64,000 bases of DNA from assembly GCF_001638985.1 (NCBI RefSeq), contig NW_017265144.1:434001-498000 (forward strand), in the 5' to 3' direction. Of the stretch, positions 1 to 13,800 are shown one piece after another. The first letter of the stretch is position 1. Each line of letters opens with the position of its first letter. The notes under the pieces were generated by a model. That model was not told the origin of the DNA. It saw only the letters and a program-made list of their open reading frames with translations, and ran no database searches. The stretch comes from Phycomyces blakesleeanus NRRL 1555(-). Taxonomy: Eukaryota; Mucoromycota; Mucoromycetes; Mucorales; Phycomycetaceae. Both the position numbers and the translations under genes were made by a program.

Positions 1-457
1 CCTGATTATCTTTTTCTACACCAGGGCTCTTTTATGCTTCTTTTCTTGCATTCTTATTTAATCTTATTTTGTGTGGCAAAATGATAATACTATTTTATTT
101 TATTTTTAATTTAAATAGCAACCCTATCTAAAATAGATACGATTATTATTACCATTATTATTTTTGGGGTACCTCTTTATTATATTATCTTATATTATAT
201 TATATTATATTATTTGGCGTAACCAGACAAAGTCAATCCGACTTCCGAGCCTTTTCTTTTATTATCATTTATTTAATTATTGGATTTTTTGGCTTAAAAT
301 CTCGTGTAGTATACTGTGTTATTAAACACAAAATGTATATTTGTGAAATTTTTAATTTATTAATTTTATTACAAAAAAAAACAAAAAACAAAGATAGAGA
401 AAATAAGAATTGGACTACTTTATACATATTATTATTATCAATATTATCAATATTATT

Positions 458-500
<43 letters not shown>

Positions 501-653
501 GTATTAGTATTAATATTAGTATTAGTTAATTTTACTAAGCAAGCAAGTAAGTAAGTAAGTAAGTAAAGAATATATATATATATATATTTAAGGTTCTGTT
601 GTTGATGTTGCTATCAAGAGGTCCAGGAAAACAAAAAACAAAAAAGTTTTTTT
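1..653. other. Intergenic, AT-rich with microsatellites
   Basis: No supportable gene. The stretch holds a TATAT-type run near 180-212, a long ATT/TTA trinucleotide tract at about 425-525, GTAA repeats near 540-566 and an AT dinucleotide run near 570-590. It lies downstream of the stop of the demethylase gene that reads leftwards. Confidence 0.7.
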
Positions 654-3242
654 TTAAACAGATCTTCGACCAGGACTTGGGGGTGCGAATTGTCGATATC
701 TTTCATTGTAGACTCCCCGAGGTATTCCATTAGGGACTTGGTGGAAAGGTTGATTATAGGCTTGGCCATCGATTTGCTCTAGGGCTTGAGCATACGTTTG
801 AGGAATATATTGGCGATAGGGTTGACGAGGAATTTGGGAGAACACTTGGTCTGAACTTTGATAAAAGATCATAGGATAGGCTCGAAGGGAACTTTGATCA
901 TAAACGCGGGGAAGAGGTTGATCAAAGGGACGTTGAAGTGCCGGATGAGAGGTTTGGCCAGAGGTTTGGCCAGAGCTGGGACGAGGGCAGCGATTACATA
1001 TACCGTGTGAGCTACGGCGTGAGCTACGGCGTGAGCTACGGTGAGAGCTACGGCGAGAGCTACAGTGTGAGCTACAGTGTGAGCAATGGGGAGAATTGGA
1101 TCCAGAGTTGCGGGGAACGATCAAGGGATTGTCGGGACGAGACCTAGTTAAAGTCCTTAATCCTTCTAATGCAAAACGCATGTGCTCCGGACAGACGCAA
1201 TATTGATAACTAGCACTGCAAAGATGAGACGCTATGCCGGCATGCAGAGAGTATCTCGCATAACGTCTGTAATCGCGTGAATCAGGATCCAGTTCATCGG
1301 TTCCGGGCTTACACATACTACGCATCTCTGGTGGGACCGGATAACGAATGGCGAAACTCTTGATAGTGTCATAGTGCACTCTATATTTTTCCTTGGTACA
1401 CCCGCAGAGCATTGGTAGACAGCCGACATTGATCCATGGGTTGATTGCAAAATTAACACTCTCGGAGCAATTGAAGTCGAGGTTGTAGCCATAATGATAG
1501 GAATACGGAAAGGTGATCAAGAACTCGCCTTCGTGTTGAACGCACTTATTGACCGGGATACTGTGGTCTGCCAAGCGCCGAGGTGACATGACAGCGGCTC
1601 TGTGGCGTAAAAATGACTTGCATTTATCTTTCATTTCAGGAAATGTTTCTAAAGTACATTATTAGTAAAATATATAAAACATTTAAACATAATAATAATA
1701 ATACTAAAACTTACTGCCCATAATAATCTCGAAGCTCATAAATCTGCCAGGAGGAATGGCATACCACTGCTTGGAGGCTCCAATATGAAGGTAATTGATA
1801 GAGTACAAATTCAAATGCTATTTTATAGATTTATTTTTTTATTAGTAAGTAATATATATATATATATGTATGTTTGTGTTGTACTTACTTCAAGATGCCA
1901 GGCAAAAGTTGACTTCCACATACCAAATGCGAGATGGGGTTCGGTGAGCGGTGGGATTGACACCTTTTTATCACGCAGGATACCATCAAGGTCATTGAGA
2001 TTCCAACCTTTCGCATGTGCATTGAATAGAGCTATAGAATATAATATATTAGAAAAAATAAAATAAAATAAAATAAAATAAAATAAAATAAATATATTTG
2101 TTGTTGCTTACATTTGCTAGGACTCTTTCCACAGTATGGAGTCGTGTCTTTCAAACGATGCCAATAGTTTATCTCCATTTCCCTGTAGTATTCAGTGTTG
2201 TAATGACCTTTGGGCACGCTATTAAAATTATTATTATTATAATATATATATATATATATAAATGTGGATTAATAATACAAGAGTTAGTCAATCGCATTAA
2301 AAACAAAACAAAAAAGTTTTGTTCTGACGTTATTTTTATTTCATGACATACATATTGGATCCAAATGTACTTGGGAATTGGTTGCTGGGCTTATAGATTT
2401 AATATGCAAAATAAAGAGATTGATTCATAATGACGAGTGTATGAGTAAAATTGTTTGATGGAAGAGCAGTAAGAGTAATATGTTTGACATTTTTTTTTTT
2501 AATTTTTTTTTTTTAATTTTTTGCATGAATAAGACCTATTATTTGCTCGGAATTTGGTCTTACATTTTTCTCTCGATCTTCATTCGGGAGAATATTAGGC
2601 GGGCGATGTTCTTTCTCTTGACAAAGACTAAGCCATTCACCAAGAGTGTAGTCCTTTTCATTCGAAAGAAGCTCCTGTTTGCAGATTTCATTTGTTCCTA
2701 TGAAAGATTGGATCTATAACCCACCAAGAAAGAAAAAAAAACAAGTGAATGAGCAATGACTCTTTAAATTTTGTATGTGTGTATATCTATTGTGATAAGC
2801 CAATGGACTTACTGGAGGTTGCTCGACCTTAAGATGATCAAGAGACTGGTTTGAGGCATCAAATTCGTCCTTCCTGTAGATCAACAAACAAACAAACAAA
2901 TAAATAAATAATTTATTTTAAATAAGAATACTATATGTATTTAAAAGATAAATGTAAAATAAAAAGAAAAAAAAATCTTACCATTCTTTGGGTGGGATTA
3001 CTTTAACCATGCCTGCCTCTCGACCATACCTTTCAATATCAAGGATAAACTTGCGAAAGTCCTTGAATTGTTCCATGGTTGGGCGAAAGATAGGAACCTT
3101 ACCACCATTTTCCTAATAGCAAAAAAAAACAAAAAACAAAAATTATTACAAGGCAATAGAAACAAAGAAAGAATTCTTTTTTGGATAAAATCCTAACCTG
3201 ATCATAATATTCAGAAGGAGTAATACGGTTTGCTGGCATCAT
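654..3242 (-). CDS. JmjN/JmjC histone lysine demethylase, KDM4/JHDM3 type (spliced)
   Basis: A spliced minus-strand gene with about nine exons. The first exon (3242 to about 3199) starts [15 protein letters not shown]. The next (about 3113-2983) carries a JmjN domain with [15 protein letters not shown] and IPPKEW. The JmjC core spans exons at about 2220-1893 ([11 protein letters not shown], then [13 protein letters not shown]), 1817-1714 ([20 protein letters not shown]) and 1648-654 ([37 protein letters not shown]). The three Fe(II) ligands of the family are present: H and E of WHLE and H of YHYGYN. The KDM4 zinc site also appears kept (CKSFLRH and a later CVC). Such enzymes remove methyl groups from histone H3 lysines in the nucleus using 2-oxoglutarate and O2. 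After JmjC comes a Ser/Arg/Cys-rich stretch and a Gln/Tyr/Pro-rich tail; no PHD or Tudor domain is seen. The exons between about 2880 and 2340 are the least certain. Confidence 0.88.
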
Positions 3243-5081
3243 TATAGGTAAAGTTTAGGGTCTTATGGTTCCGAAAAAGAGAAGGAGGGATGTAAGCTTT
3301 TATGAAATTGAAATAATAACAAAAAAGCAATAAACAAAAGAAAGGGATATACATTAACAACAGCCCTAATATACTCTCTCTATTTTTTTTTGTTTTTTTT
3401 TTTTGCATAATTAAAATCAAAGCGGAGAGATCTGTAATATGTAATGTATATTATTTTATGCTGTATAGATATATGTATATATGTATATATGTATGTATAC
3501 ATGTATGTATTTATGTAGGTAGATGTGTATGTATGAAAATTAGGGAGATCAAAGATGTGCCTTTGATTGGTTGATTTAGACGTCAATGCACAGTTTCCTT
3601 TTTTGCTACCCGTGATTTTTTTTTTCTTTTTAAAAAAAATTGTCATGGTGATAAAAAAAAATGAATTTCAATTTTTATTTTTTTATTTTAAATGTTTCCA
3701 TGGTGACAAATTATGTTTGAATTCAAAAAAGAATAAAAATAAATAATGATAATAACGATAATGATAGCTACACACACATATGTAATTGAATTGATCGAGA
3801 CCTCTCTCTCTCTCTTTCTCTTTAACAAGACTTATATTGATTAGGTCTAGGACCAATATTTGTAATAGTATAGAAGAAAATAAGTTGGATACAAAAGAAA
3901 ATATTAGCTTGACTGAATATCAAATGTGTTGTACACATTTAATTTCTAGTTTATCTTGCCTCTTTTTTTTGTTTTCCTTCTTGATTTCTGTTTGGGTTCT
4001 TTCTTTCGGGATTTGGATTAATATATCCATCACCTCGGTTGAAGGAATAATATAAAATAGAAATATATAACTTTTGTATATAGGGTTCAATTGGATTTTA
4101 TTTTAGTGTGTAAATAATTCAACGATTCTTTTTGTTGTTTTGGGATGATTTTTACTAGTATTATTCACCTAGAAAAACAAAAACAAATATATATATATAT
4201 AATCTTGTTTCAAATGTTTCAATTCAGAGTATAAAGGGTAGATAGGAAGATATAGATTGTTCAATTTTGGGATACTTTATTGTTATTTATTGTTATTTGG
4301 TTCTTTTTGGCTATTTAATTGATTGAAGCTTCTTTATTGCGGAGAAATAGAAAGGGCGAGCCATGCTGAGTTCAGAAGACAAGGTAACTCGAATAAAGGG
4401 GGCAGGGTACACTAGTCTGGATTGTCTAAAGTATGAATATTTATATATTTATATTTATATTTGTGTGTGAAGATGTAAGGTTTTGCACATACTTATTTAT
4501 CTATGTAGCTAATTCTTAAGCAATGTCTTTATCTGATTTTATCATACAAGGCATTCTGATAAATCCAATTGTTGAAAAGAAAGGTTGTTCTTTGAATGAA
4601 CTAGAGTATATACCAATAGTAAAGAAGTACTATTGGTATTTAGTCTGTTGATAAATGAATAATAAGCACACAAACATTTATCTATATTTATTTGTATTTT
4701 TTGTGTTTCTGTACTACTTCTTTCACTTGAGGCTGCACATGTACGATTGCCAATGATTCTCCCGCCAAAATAAAATATAAAATATAAAATTTATTTTTAT
4801 ATAAAAAAAAAAGAAAAAAAAAAGACAAATAGACCGAGAAGGCATAATTAATAAAAATAATAATAAAATAATAATGACCTGTACCTTTTTTTTTCTCTTT
4901 TTTTCTTTTTCTCTCTTCTCTACTCTACTCCTCCTCTTTCTCCTCTTATCTTCTTCTTCTTCTTCTATCTTCTCCTTCTTCATCTTCTTTATCGTTTGCT
5001 TCTTAATTTTTTTTCTGCTTAGGGAAAAGAAAGCAAAAATAAAAAAAAAGTCATGCACAAAAATATATATCAATTCTAGTC
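3243..5081. other. Intergenic region between divergent demethylase and RapGAP genes
   Basis: Shared upstream region of two divergently transcribed genes. It contains poly-A/T runs, a TATG-type repeat near 3470-3510, a CT-rich tract at about 3803-3822 and long pyrimidine/TTC repeats at about 4885-4990 just before the RapGAP start. A short candidate leader exon (ATGCTGAGTTC at about 4362, followed by a GT donor) exists, but I cannot connect it to a coding frame. Confidence 0.6.
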
Positions 5082-5726
5082 ATGATCACCACACCATTAT
5101 CTCAGTCAACGATATCATCAACTCAAACATCATTTTCGTCAACACCGACGGCCGTAGTATCCCAACCACCAAAGAAGAAAGAACCCTGCCGACCGACTCG
5201 AATTCCAAAAGCACCACACCTCAAATCACCAAACGCCTTTTTTTCTCTCTGCTCTTCTGCAAGTGCTCAGTTTCTCGAAAGACGTCCATCGACCGCAAAT
5301 ATGAGCATGAGTACAGACGCCAGCAAATCACGAAAACGTAGTCTGGGACACATGTTCTGGAGACAGAGAACTGTCAGTAGCGCACTGCCCCCTCCGTCTC
5401 TAAACGAGTCCAGATCGTCCTCAACCATCAGCAGTCTTGAAGACCGCTCGCTGTCCTGCCCATCAATCAGCACCATCGTGCCAAATTTCCAATCTAGGCC
5501 AAATTCACCAGTAAGGCACAGTCTGGAGATGTCCTCAAAACGAAATGGGATGGTCTTGGGTACAGATCCATCACTGACCGAATACAAGGTAAGCCAGAGG
5601 TAGTTTTTTTTTTTTTTTTAACAAAATCACAATCATAGATAATTATTATTATTTTATATATACATATATATATAATCCACAACACTTTCAATCCATCTTT
5701 TCTTCTTCTTTTATTTCACTCCCCCC

Positions 5727-5763
<37 letters not shown>

Positions 5764-5801
5764 TTATCCCCCCTCCTCCTCCTCTTCTTCCCCTTTTATT
5801 T

Positions 5802-5839
<38 letters not shown>

Positions 5840-7584
5840 TTTGTTTAAAACATATATTGATAAAGACATAAACAGCCTTTTCTTCTTCTTCTTCTTCTTC
5901 TTCTTCTTCTTTTCGCCTCCTTCTTTACTTGACATATGTCATTTACATTGCTCCCTTATTTACAATTACAATTACAATTATAAACAAGCCATTTTACTGT
6001 ATACACATAATAATACTATAAAAATAAAATATAACAGGATCCACACCTATACTACCTCTCCAGCCCAATGTCAAAATCTACTGTCACAACCACCAGTAAC
6101 CACAGTAACCACAGTAACCACAGTAACCACAGCAGCCTCACTACCGATACCCCTCAATACACCCTCTCATCACTTGCGCATTCCCACTCTGGTTGCTATA
6201 CCGACCACGACGATATCTTTTCATCATATACAGACGATTTCTCACACTCTCTTATCAATCCAACAACAAGCAGCATGTCCTGCTCTGCCACTAACAACAA
6301 TACTATTAATGGCAGTGGTTGTACAACCAAAAATCCTAGTACTAATGGTCTCTTGCCATTCTCGCTCACTAGCTCCTCTCTATCGTATCTCTCAATAACC
6401 CCTTCACCACCACCCCTTGGCAATATCTATTCCACAAACCATCCTCCCACAATAGAAGAGTGCCGCGAATGGATTACCGAACACTGCCACCAACTGGTCG
6501 AAGCACTTTCCCCAACCACCCAGCCACTGGCACGCTCACAACAGGAAATGACAACATTACTCCATAGCGTTCGGATCCTGCTTGATGCAATGGATCAAAC
6601 CAACCCAGTCCCCAAACAAGAACTCCAAAAGATCCAGTCTAGGTTTGATACCTTGAAGACCACGACCACAGAAAAGTTAGATTCGGAAACAATGCGCGAA
6701 ATGGTAAAAAATATATATATATAAAAGATACTTTTCTTTTTCTTTTTCTTTTTTTACCTTTATTGCTTTAACCTTTTTGTACACACATATATATATATAT
6801 ATATATCTAAAAAAAATATTACGATAATCAATTGATCAAAAACCAATATCTATTTTACCTGTCTGTGTCTGTAGATTATGGCTATTCAGGACATATGCCA
6901 AACACCTTATCAACCAACTTCATTTGTCACAATACGCGGCGATACCCTCTTGTCTTTTACTCTCGAGCCACCTCACATCATTGCCAACCCACTCACAGCA
7001 CACGACTATACAACTCTCTGGCCAGACCAGATTGATCCAAAGGCAACCTGGTTTCGACAACATTTTGTTGGCAAGGCTTATATAACCTTGATTGGACCAA
7101 TGTCCTCAATTTCTGGAGATCAATCATTGAGTCTATTACAGCAACAACAGCCACAACAACAACAGCAGCAAAGAAAAAAATCACTCAATAATAGTAGTAA
7201 TGTACCAGATGAAACATATGGTATAATTTCTATCGTACGAGAAATGGCAAAGGAATTTGCTGGACTAGGAAACAAGTCAGCCTCAATTCTAGGAGCCCAA
7301 TTCCGCATTATCTTACGTGGTGGAAAGGTAAAAAAATAAAAATAAAATAAAAAAAAATAAGATTGATATCACAAACACATAATTACTATTATCTTTTTTA
7401 TATATATATAATCTAAAAGACATTCACAACATCTCAACACATTGTACATGAGAAATTGGCAAAGGATACCCAAACTCACCTAGAATCCATTGGTGCTGGA
7501 CATACTCTGGATAGTATCAATACAGAGCAAAAAAAGAGCCGGTCCCTTCGAAACCTTTCATCTTCTCCTAATACCAATAGTAAT

Positions 7585-7629
<45 letters not shown>

Positions 7630-10029
7630 GGTTCATTTGGAAACCTCAATTCAACTATTCAGGCAAACCGGCTGATGCGTGCTGCAATATTGTCGGTTTG
7701 TCCTGATTTGGATTTACGCCTTTTTAAAGAACTTTCTGCAGAATCAACAAGTTCGATGAAGTTGGAAGATGATCTCTTGCGGTTTGATGAAATAGGGGTA
7801 AGCGCAATTATACAAATAGAGTAAGCCATACATATAAAAAAATTTACACTTGTTTTGTACTTGATATATATATTTTTAAAAATAATCTCCTTTAATTTTT
7901 ATTTTATTTTAGATCCCAAAGAGGTACAAGTTTGGTGTATTGAATGTGTGCGATGGTCAGACAACAGAAGAAGAATGGTTTTCAAATACTGGTTTATCTG
8001 AACCACTCGAAGAATTTCTGGATTTGCTTGGTACTCGTGTAGCACTACTAGAATATGATGGATATACAGCAGGACTCGACATCAAAAGTAAGTAAGAAAA
8101 AAAATGGTTTTGTTTGTTGGTTGGTTTATTTACCTATAGATATATAATCTTAGCTGGTGAATCTGGAGATACCTCCTATGTGTCTCGCTGGAGAGAACAT
8201 GATATTATGTTTCATGTAGCACCACTCATGCCTTTACGCAAAAATGATAAGCAACAAGTCCACCGAAAGCGTTACATCGGAAATGGTAAGAATTAAACAA
8301 TTACAAATCATAATTATGATTTACAATTACAATTACAATTACAATTACAATTATGATAATAAGAAACAAAAAAGAAAGGTTTATTGATTATTGCTGTTAT
8401 TACCAGACGTTGCTTGTGTAGTGTTTGTGGAAGGGAATCAGGCATTCGATCCCACATCTATTCGGTCCCAGTTCTTGCATATTTTTGTACTTGTCCACCC
8501 TGAAATAGCGTTTGGAAAACCATGTTGGAGGTAAGACAACAACAACAAAAAAGAAAGAATACGATAGACAGAATATGTCTATTTGTATGCTGTGTATATG
8601 TGTACAAAGCAAAACGAAAAGAGTATATGAATAGTGAACACAAACGCATGATTTGAATTTTTATTTTTATTTCATTTAGAGTGCAAGTCATTCGCAAGCA
8701 TAATGTGGTTGAGTTTGGTCCAATGCTCCCAAGTCCACCCTTGTTTTTTGACAAGGAAGAACTGGCCGGATTTATTACATTGAAACGTGAGTAAATGATC
8801 TAATAAGATATGTGAATTGAATCGATTTACGCTTAAAGAAAAAAAACAAAAAAAAAAGAAATTAAATTTTACATTTTACATTTTTTTTAAATAGTCATTA
8901 ATGGTGAAAATGCCGCATTAAAGTCAGAAAAATTTTCCGTTCCCAACACAAAAGCACGGACTGGTATCCTAAAGACGCTTGTTGATTCTGGTATCTCCAC
9001 CCCGACTCACGTACCTCCTCAGTCCTCAAATAACAACAACAACAACAATAATTTTCATCATCATTTGAGCCGAACCCCAAAGGACGACAGTGTGTTTCTG
9101 GCAAAATATGTCCAGAGAAACAGCCATGAAGCCTATGAACGCCCAAAACCACCTCACATCGAACGGTCCTCGACAATGGTTCCTTCCGACAGCAGCAATC
9201 TTTGGAAATTACAGATGGTCGAACGAACCTTTTCAGGGCGGGTCTCACCAACTCCACCACAACCTTCTCCTTCTCGTTCAAGTTTATTTCAGGAATTAAA
9301 AAGCCTCGGAAAGCGGCGTAACCATAACAACAACACTAATAATAATAATATTATTAATAATAATAATAACAATACTGGATCATCAAAAGAAACTACCACA
9401 ACTACAACCACAACCACAACAGAGTCATCACCTGTCACCAAAAAAGAGGGTCAGCCCAAATCAGTCCCACGTCACTCGAAGAGCAGCCTCACTGAGGGTG
9501 TGGACAAAAAGGGTAAGTTACAGCATGTCTACTTTAAACTACAATAAAATAATATATATATGTAAAAAGGGGGAATATTTTTCTTTTATTAAATAATAGT
9601 GTTAGTATTAGTAATGGTAGTTAATGTACATCCTAAAATATATACCAAAAAATTTTTTTTTTTTCTTTGAATTTCATCTTGTCTACTTCTTTACTAACAA
9701 ATACATTTATAGTGAATTCAAAGGAAACAGCAAGCCATGAACTTCGACCAAGACAAGCAAGCCGTAGAACTACAGCTACAGCTACAACTACAATTGCCTC
9801 TCAATCAACTCCGCCAAAGAGCGTCTTGCAAGCCTCTCAGCCCAATATCATTAGTACCATCCTAAGCCGAACTCCTCCTAACCACAACCAGAGCGCCCAT
9901 GTCAAGTCTCACCATGAGGTTAGTTCGGTAGCAAATGTTATCGAGCACCCCCCTGGCCGTCAGTCAAGGCCAATCTCCTTGACTGAGTCACTTGCATCCA
10001 CACCTCTTTACACCGCTTCAAGAAAGTAA
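5082..10029 (+). CDS. RapGAP-domain GTPase-activating protein (spliced, about 1,160 aa)
   Basis: Ten exons can be followed: about 5082-5588, 6038-6702, 6874-7328, 7419-7798, 7914-8088, 8151-8287, 8407-8530, 8680-8786, 8896-9511 and 9713-10029, all with GT..AG borders and consistent phase. The N-terminal ~650 residues are mostly Ser/Thr/Asn/Gln-rich and look disordered. The Rap/Ran-GAP domain (roughly residues 660-880) shows KRYKFGVLNV, DGQTTEEEWFSN, EEFLDLLGTRV, YTAGLDIK, HDIMFHVAPLMP, the KRYIGN-DVACVVF junction and SIRSQFLHIFVLV. RapGAPs use an Asn 'thumb' in the IGND motif to complete the GTPase active site, and that Asn is present across the 8287/8407 splice. The expected role is to switch off a Rap/Rsr1-like small GTPase at the cell cortex; the substrate is inferred. 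The C-terminal ~280 residues are low complexity (poly-Asn, poly-Thr). The exon 1 start is the first ATG of the frame, right after a possible splice acceptor, so an upstream exon cannot be excluded. Confidence 0.88.
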
Positions 10030-10853
10030 CCTTATATATAAAAGAATCTCCAAAACAACAACAAGAACAACAAGAACAATCCCTCCAAGTCCCTTCCTTC
10101 TCTTTATTGTTTTGACCATTTTTCTTTTCTTTTCTTACTGTTTGACATTCACCTTATTCATCTTACCTTACCTTACCTTACCTTACCTCAGTTCAGTTCA
10201 GTTCAGTTTCACCTTGTCTCATCTCATATCACCTCATATCACCTCATATCACCTCAGCTCCATTTCCTTATATAGTTTCTCTCTCTCTCTATTTTTTTTG
10301 TATTAATATTTTATTCTTATTTTATATTTTTATATATTATATTATATATATATATATATTTTACATATATAGATTATTCAATATGTTTTTTTTTGTATAT
10401 GTTAAAAATATATAAAATAATAATATTAACCAAGCAAAGCAAAGCAAAAGGTTCAATGTGAACAATCCTTTCATTTATTCTTTTTTCTTTCTTTTCTTTC
10501 TTTTCTTTACCCTTTACTATTATTATTACTATCTTTCCTACTCTTCTTTTGTTAAACCAGCAGTAACTGTACCCTGTCTTTTTCTTCTTCTTTTTTTTTG
10601 CGCTGAGCGTTCAAAAGTCAAGCCTTTTTTTTTTTAAATAAATAAATAAATAAAATAAAATAAAGGGTCCAATGTTTCAATTGTTGAATCAATCACCAAA
10701 GAAAGAGAAAGAGAAAGAAAGATATATAGAGTGAGTGAGGGAAGCATAGTAATTAAGGTGTATCAAAAGAAAATAATAATTAATTTAAAGAATAAAAAAA
10801 AAAAGTACAAGAAATATTTAAATTAGGGCCATCATCACAATCATTCATTCATT
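10030..10853. other. Convergent 3' intergenic region
   Basis: Lies between the 3' ends of the RapGAP (+) and myosin (-) genes. It is made of low-complexity tracts: ACCTT and CAGTT pentamers near 10160-10210, TCATATCACC-type repeats near 10220-10255, a TATA run near 10345, CTTTT repeats near 10480-10510 and AAAT repeats near 10635-10665. No gene seen. Confidence 0.65.
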
Positions 10854-13800
10854 CTATCTTTCTCCAAATTGAGAAGCAATATCCTCAAGTCTAAAGAAGT
10901 AAGAAAAAAAATAGATCAATAAATAAAGTCATCATTGTATTAAATATATAGATATATATATATTTACCTTTCGGTTCTTTCTCTGGAAAAGGCTACTTCT
11001 TCTCGTATGGCTTTTAAGATCAGAGCCAGATCTACCTGCAATGAATCATATTTCTCTTGGATTTCCTTGCGTTTTTCTGCCTCGGCCGCCATGGATTGAA
11101 TGTTTTGACTTAGTTTGCTCTCTACCTCTGTCAGTCTATTTTCGGCCACACGACGACTCTTGGATTGTTCTTCTAATTCTGCTTCACAACGAGCCAAGTT
11201 CTCCTTGGATGCAGACAACCTGAACTGGGTCTCTACAAGTTCCTGGTGTTGTTCTGTGCACACACTCTAAAATAAAATAAAAAATATAAAAAAAGCATGT
11301 TTTAATCAAGAAATCTCTCTAGATAGATATATATCTTCTTTACCTCTTTTTGAGAAATAAGCTCCTGGTATTGATTTTTATTGGTTTCTATGGTTTGCTG
11401 TAATAAACTCTCGTTCCTCTGACGTGCCTCAAGATCGCTCTTTAGCTGTTTGATTTTCGTGTCTCGTTCTTGTATCTGAGAATCAAACGACTGATTGACC
11501 TCCATCAAAGCGTTCTGGCTTTTGGTTTCGACAGCCTCCAGCTGGCTTTCCAAGAGCCTGTGTTTTTCTTCAAGTGCCTCATACTCGGCTGCCAATATAT
11601 CTCGCTCAAGTGAATGGTCCTCGGCAACCTTTTGAGTCTCGGCCAGAAGCTCTGATTCGCTGGATGCCTTGGTTTCAAGCTCATCAATCTTTTGTTGTCT
11701 TTCATCGACCTGATCCTTTATTTGCTTGATCTCGGCCAGCATTTGGTCAATCTTGCCTTTGGAGTCCCTAAGTTTTTCAGAAAGACCAATTTTGGTTTCC
11801 TCGAGCTCGGCTGTCAGACGCTGCTCATTTGCCAGAAGCTCTTTGTAGGTCTTGTAATTTGCCACCAGGGCACTATGCTGGTCTTGCAGGTCTTCGTAGG
11901 ACTGTTGATGAACTGCGATCGAGTTCTCGAGGTCGGCGATCCTTTGGTCCTTTTCCTTTATCTGGCTTTCGACACGATAGGCCACATTGAGAGGCTTGAG
12001 TTTTGCATATATTTTCCACCAAGACCATTCGCGCAAGGTCACATAGATACGTGCGTTACGTTGCATAATCTTGATAGCCTCTGCTTGTCGAGATACCCGT
12101 GTGAGATGATAACGAGCAATGTAGCGCCGGCAGCCTGCCTGAAACCTTGTGATGTATTCTGACAGTTTACGATCCCTTATTTCTTCGAGTTCAGCAAGCT
12201 AAATAATTAAATAGATTTTAATTAAAGAAAACCTACATACACACACACACACAATTATAGATATCTATTGAATGCTGTCTTACCACTGTAGCTTTGAAAA
12301 ACACTTTTGTGTTGCCTATTCTATACTTTTCTGAATCTAGTGCCAAACTATCCAATAAGGTCTGGCATGCGCTACGACCATCCACAAAACAATTGGTCGA
12401 TGCCTGGCGTGGACACAGGATCTCGTAGCGCTTTCTGAAATCCGCAAAAACCAGTCGATTGGGAAACCCCTTTCGACAGATCCGAATTCCTTCGAGCACA
12501 CCATTGCATCTCAGTTGATCGAGTACCAGGAGTGCCTGGATCTCGCCTGCGTGCTTGCGGCCGTTTGGCAAGATACAGCGCACAAAGTGGGGGTGAGTCA
12601 GATAGAGGGTGTTCATCAACGAAAGCAGCTGCTGTTTGTGCCGCTGGCCAACCGTCCTAAAGGACCCACCGCCTTTCCGCAGCTTCATGAGCGAAAAGGT
12701 CGATGAAGAGGTCGGCAGGCCAGACTCGTTGGGTATCTGGTGTTCTGTCTCGGTGAGGTAGTCCTCAAACAAGGTCGCCACGTGTCTGTTGGTCGATCGG
12801 GCCAAGAGCCGGGTGATGTCTTCGTTGAGTGGATCCTTGTTCTTGTTGATCCAGCCTGCGGTAGAGTATTCGACCTGACCAGCATAGTGTTTTACCGTAA
12901 AGCTTTCTTTGAACCGGATGCTCTTGTATTTGCCTTCTGGGTCGTCACTGACCCAGGTTGAATTTAACTTTTCAAGAAATCGTTTGTCTGTTCCTCTTGG
13001 AGCAACACATTCTTCTTCAAGACAAGACAGAATACCAACAGGCTATTATATATATATATATATATTTAATCATCTGTTATAGAGAAAATATTTTTTTCTT
13101 ATATACATATATATTACTTACATTTGTTTTTTCAATAAGGTCAATGGTAGGTTGAAGATCCAATCCGAAATCAATAAAAGACCACTCGATTCGTTCTTTT
13201 TTGTATTCTTCTTGTTCGAGTACAAACATGTTGTGGTTAAAGAACTGTTGTAGTTTCTCGTTCGTATAATTGATACACAACTGTTCAAAGCTATTGACCT
13301 TTTCTCCTTTGTGTGTTAATACAATCCCTCTTGATAATATTTTATCTTCTTACTTCAAATATCTCAAACCCAGCAATATCCAAAACACCTATAAATCCCA
13401 TCTTGCTCGTCGTCTTTTGACAATCGATCGCTCGGTTGATCCGATCAACCAGACCTCCAAAGTTTCGTTCATAGATCGTCTTTGCCAGTGCATCAACACT
13501 GGCCATCACCTGGGCAGGTGATTTTGCTTGGTTGACCCAATCTCGACCGGCTTTGATGCGAGGTGTCAATAGACTCTTTTTGAATTCCTGGGCCGGAATT
13601 CCGAGTAAGTGGCATGTACGTTCCAGGGCAGAAAAATCTCGTACGTCGGCCCGCTCGCCACTGTAGTCAGCCGTCAGAGCAATGTTTCCAAGGTGTAGGA
13701 CGGCAGCAACCATACGTAGGAAGTCACGGATTTCGTCTTTTTTGAGTCCCATAATATGCATTGCATTCTATGTTTAACATTTATTAATATTAATATTAAG

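Noticed and set aside
938..1147. Frame with repeated [12 protein letters not shown]
   Set aside because: Antisense translation of the Ser/Arg/Cys repeats in the last exon of the demethylase gene.
4723..5073. Charged Lys/Arg/Glu frame on the minus strand and Phe/Leu-rich frame opposite
   Set aside because: Translation of a long pyrimidine/TTC microsatellite upstream of the RapGAP gene.
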